Shown: one piece after another, positions 5,438-6,673 of the stretch | Layout of the letters: every line of letters starts with the position of its first letter | Numbering within the stretch: position 1 is the first letter of the stretch | DNA from: Planctomycetota bacterium | GTDB lineage: Bacteria > Planctomycetota > UBA1135 > UBA2386 | Assembly (NCBI GenBank): GCA_003235605.1 | Contig: QJVU01000104.1 | Location: 1 to 6,673 of the forward strand | Length of the DNA stretch: 6,673 bases | Direction: 5' to 3' | Position numbers and translations under genes: made by a program | The notes under the pieces: model-generated | What the model was told of the DNA's origin: nothing | Database searches by the model: none | Seen by the model: the letters and a program-made list of their open reading frames with translations, nothing else

Positions 5438-6673
5438 CTACCTGGACATGGTCTCGCGGAAGAGAACGAACGTGTGACCCTGAAAGCGGCTGGTCGCGAT
5501 CGACTCGAAACGGCTGCGGACATCCTCGGGCACTCGCCGCCAAGCGTCTTGGTCTGCCAGGATCCACAAGCGATCCGGCGCGCTGACACGCGCTGCAATC
5601 AGGTCGGGCGAACCCCTGTCGTAGTGTTCCTGCCGGGTGTAGTAGTTCAGCCCGTTGTATTCATGATTCGTAAGCAGTACCAGGGGCTCGCTGTTGTCGT
5701 GCAGGCGACCCACGGACTCGGAACAGATCTGCGGTGAAAGAGCCCGATCGACGGCCGGAACCACTGTCAAGTGCGCCATGGCCGACGCGGTCACCACGGT
5801 GGCGGCAACGGCCCAGAGCACCAGGACCGTTCGCCTTTGCCACATCCCGAACATGGCAACCAGACCGAGGCCTGCGAACACTACTGCCGCCGCGACGGCT
5901 TGGACCCGCATCCCCGGTAGCTCCTGCCTTACCAAGTCCAGGACGTCGCGAGTCCGGTCACTGGCCGAGTCTCCCGCCAGCGGCAGCAGCGCCGGGGCCA
6001 CCAGGCTGGCAATGGCCAGCACTCCCGGGATTGCCGCCAGCAACGCCAGCGACCAGTGCCCCAACACCCGCCAGCGGAAGAGACTGATCCCGTGGAGGTT
6101 CGAAAGACCGAATGCCACGACCGGGACAAGCAGTAGGAACGCGAGCAGGATGTAGCCCGCCCGCTTGCTCGGGATGCATGAGAACAGCACTACGACAAGC
6201 GCTCCTCCAGCCGCAAGGCTGAGGGCAGCCCGTCCGTTGGCGAGATGTCGGAGATGCCACGCCACGGCAAGGCATCCCGGCAACACCAGCGTCCAGGGCA
6301 GCAGCCCGCGTGGCAACGCATTTGCGAAGTAGAAGAACACGGGCTTCTGATGAGGCACGGCTCCTGCGGTCCGCGTGGCCACCTGCTCCCACAGCATGAA
6401 GTCCCAGTACCACCACCCGGCCCGAAGTGCTGCCTGGTACAGCCACAGCAGGCCACCGCCGACGGCGAAACCCAGACCCGTGAAGATCCACCGCAGCGCG
6501 ACACCCCTGCGGCCCTGCCACAACGACCCCACCGTTGCGGCCACGACGATCGGAGTCAAGACACCCACAGGGCCCTTGGTGAGACCGGCAGCCAGCAACA
6601 GCATGCTGGCTGCGATGCCACCCGCACGGCGTTGCCACGCCACCTTCAAGAGCGCGGACCACAGAAGAGTGAG
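5438..6673 (-). CDS. Second ArnT/PMT-type (GT-C fold) glycosyltransferase, C-terminal part, cut by right edge
   Basis: The reverse strand is open from the right edge to a TAG at 5438-5440, giving 411 residues with no start in view; a TTG at 6649 is internal, not the start. Seen, numbering from the edge: L31-T32-K33-G34-P35-V36-G37, matching the TKGPVG segment of the other GT-C enzyme here. A loop with WEQVATRT, then PWTLVLPG, corresponds to the PWSLLAG stretch of its relative, and FSCIPSKRAGYILL corresponds to its SKGQRKDYLLP. At least eight hydrophobic spans are apparent, followed by a soluble C-terminal domain of about 130 residues. That domain contains YNGLNYYTRQ (5630-5659), parallel to SNAIRFHTRQ in the plus-strand enzyme. 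Known of the family: sugar transfer from a polyprenyl-phosphate donor on the outer face of the inner membrane. The first-loop acidic motif and the KPPL segment lie outside the window, so activity cannot be judged. It converges on the kinase gene with 72 bp between the stops. Confidence 0.88.
   Translation of the reverse strand, partial: LTLLWSALLKVAWQRRAGGIAASMLLLAAGLTKGPVGVLTPIVVAATVGSLWQGRRGVALRWIFTGLGFAVGGGLLWLYQAALRAGWWYWDFMLWEQVATRTAGAVPHQKPVFFYFANALPRGLLPWTLVLPGCLAVAWHLRHLANGRAALSLAAGGALVVVLFSCIPSKRAGYILLAFLLLVPVVAFGLSNLHGISLFRWRVLGHWSLALLAAIPGVLAIASLVAPALLPLAGDSASDRTRDVLDLVRQELPGMRVQAVAAAVVFAGLGLVAMFGMWQRRTVLVLWAVAATVVTASAMAHLTVVPAVDRALSPQICSESVGRLHDNSEPLVLLTNHEYNGLNYYTRQEHYDRGSPDLIAARVSAPDRLWILADQDAWRRVPEDVRSRFESIATSRFQGHTFVLFRETMSR

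Noticed and set aside
5372..5737. Plus-strand open frame opposite the C-terminal end of the right-hand GT-C gene.
   Set aside because: It is antisense to a domain whose segments match the other GT-C enzyme, and it has no recognisable motif or ribosome site.
1..6673. Mobile element, CRISPR, tRNA/rRNA, toxin-antitoxin or defence genes.
   Set aside because: No transposase or integrase motifs, no spaced direct repeats, no structured RNA gene, and no small paired open frames with recognisable toxin or antitoxin features were found on reading both strands.

Overview
The window is GC-rich (roughly two thirds G+C by eye), with a strong G/C preference at third codon positions and tightly packed genes. 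This points to a high-GC bacterium. The extracytoplasmic signal peptide, two-membrane-span sensor kinase and ArnT-like lipid-linked glycosyltransferases would fit a Gram-negative such as Myxococcota or another deltaproteobacterial-type lineage, Planctomycetota or Acidobacteriota. The sequence alone does not settle the phylum. There is no RNA gene, insertion sequence, CRISPR array, integrase or phage gene.

Layout: (1) The left edge cuts a minus-strand family 2 glycosyltransferase of the dolichyl-/undecaprenyl-phosphate sugar synthase type; only its N-terminus (1-341) is present. (2) About 117 bp of divergent intergenic DNA with two short inverted repeats separates it from (3) a plus-strand pair joined by a 4-bp GTGA overlap: an exported calcineurin-like metallophosphoesterase (459-1376) and an ArnT/PMT-type membrane glycosyltransferase (1373-3076, GTG start). 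(4) After 34 bp containing a perfect 6-bp-stem hairpin comes an OmpR/PhoB-type response regulator (3111-3893), joined by a 4-bp ATGA overlap to a membrane histidine kinase (3890-5365). (5) Converging on the kinase from the right is a second ArnT/PMT-type glycosyltransferase (5438-6673, minus), whose N-terminus lies beyond the window.

Working model (inference): the GT2 enzyme loads a sugar onto a polyprenyl phosphate on the cytoplasmic side, the GT-C enzymes transfer lipid-linked sugars to an envelope acceptor on the outer side, the phosphoesterase acts on a phosphorylated substrate outside the cytoplasm, and the two-component system senses an envelope signal and may control some of these genes. 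The gene mix resembles the enterobacterial arnC/arnT plus pmrAB logic, but the sequence shows neither substrate nor regulon. Nothing here is clearly a new class of system. The points most worth a second look are the composition of the locus, the two related GT-C enzymes facing each other across the two-component system, the variant metal-binding motif in the phosphoesterase, and the hairpin before the regulator gene.
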